From positions 1 through 5,635 of the forward strand of contig JBKPDO010000237.1 in NCBI GenBank assembly GCA_046727955.1: DNA of 5,635 nt, read 5' to 3'. The first letter of the stretch is position 1. Each line of letters opens with the position of its first letter. A model generated the notes under the pieces. That model saw only the letters and a program-made list of their open reading frames with translations. It made no database searches and was not told the origin of the DNA. This DNA is from DASVXQ01 sp046727955. GTDB lineage: Bacteria; Actinomycetota; CALGFH01. Positions 5,517 to 5,635 of this stretch are shown here, one piece after another. The position numbers and the translations under genes are program-made.

Positions 5517-5522
5517 TGTCAA
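5517..5522 (-). promoter_or_regulatory. Outward-facing TTGACA (-35) in IS right end
   Basis: A perfect TTGACA reads outward on the minus strand between the transposase stop and the end of the element. In the inserted state the sequence 17 bases further on (GGGTCA) is not a -10 box. In IS110-type circles the joined right and left ends can create a promoter with the -35 from the right end, and this element is placed to do that. The motif is seen; the role is inference from the family. Confidence 0.4.
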
Positions 5523-5532
5523 GCGGGAGGTC

Positions 5533-5635
5533 TCAGGCGGTGGTTGCGTGGTTTGCCTTGCTCATCTGGTTGAGCGCTGCGAACACTTCGCGGGCGACGT
5601 AGCGCTTGAGGCAGCGGATCACCTCCTTGGTGGTC
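5533..5635 (-). CDS. IS110-family transposase, C-terminal fragment (continues past window)
   Basis: Only the last 33 codons are visible, ending at a TGA at 5533-5535. The peptide contains KEVIRCLKRYVAREVFAAL, which matches the conserved C-terminal pattern of IS110/IS116/IS902 transposases (R-C/A-LKR followed by an amphipathic helix), then a short polar tail NQMSKANHATTA. These enzymes carry a RuvC-like DEDD domain and a C-terminal domain with a catalytic Ser; both key regions lie beyond the right edge. The family call rests on this short motif plus the layout of the element end, so a related transposase class is possible. Whether the full gene is intact cannot be seen. Confidence 0.72.
   Translation of the reverse strand, partial: TTKEVIRCLKRYVAREVFAALNQMSKANHATTA

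Larger units (their letters stand above)
5497..5635 (-). mobile_element. IS110-family insertion sequence, right end only
   Basis: This contains the transposase 3' end plus roughly 25-40 bases of terminal non-coding DNA that meets the interrupted integrase gene. The exact boundary is uncertain within about 5490-5510 because of the tandem 8-bp units. No terminal inverted repeat is apparent at this end, and a very short 3' flank is expected of the IS110 group, where the guide (bridge) RNA lies upstream of the transposase. That part is outside the window. Confidence 0.7.

Overview
The window is uniformly very GC-rich (about 70% by eye) with strong third-position G/C bias. It carries a Ser/Thr kinase next to an FHA-plus-helix-turn-helix regulator, GTG starts, and a tRNA gene without an encoded CCA end. 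Together these suggest an actinobacterium (Actinomycetota). The genus cannot be told from the sequence.

Layout. (1) Positions 1-1509, minus strand: a two-gene signalling operon. An FHA/winged-HTH protein comes first and overlaps by 4 bases (GTGA) with a Hanks-type Ser/Thr protein kinase that runs off the left edge. (2) Positions 1510-1680: a short divergent intergenic region with an 11-bp-phased direct repeat. (3) Positions 1681-2133, plus strand: a small secreted or bitopic membrane protein with an excellent Shine-Dalgarno sequence, followed by tandem hairpins, one with a perfect 16-bp stem. (4) Positions 2248-3992, plus strand: a possible 9-codon leader peptide, then a family 5 (DppA/OppA-like) extracytoplasmic solute-binding lipoprotein with no permease or ATPase genes after it. 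(5) Positions 4143-4216, minus strand: tRNA-Val(UAC). (6) Positions 4217-5496, plus strand: a probable regulatory/att-arm region with four CTCATCAG-type iterons, then a tyrosine recombinase that stops just before its catalytic tyrosine. (7) About 5497-5635, minus strand: the right end and transposase C-terminus of an IS110-family element. Its arrival most simply explains the loss of the integrase tail.

How the parts fit. The left half looks like resident chromosome: a kinase/FHA transcription-factor relay and an uptake lipoprotein. The right half is a tRNA-associated mobile-element boundary. An integrase gene sits beside a tRNA gene and was later inactivated by an IS110-type insertion, which probably fixed the integrated element in place. 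The most interesting points are the integrase/IS junction with its three 8-bp tandem units, the phased iterons between tRNA and int, the unusual orientation of the tRNA relative to int, and the FHA domain lacking its conserved arginine next to its likely kinase partner.
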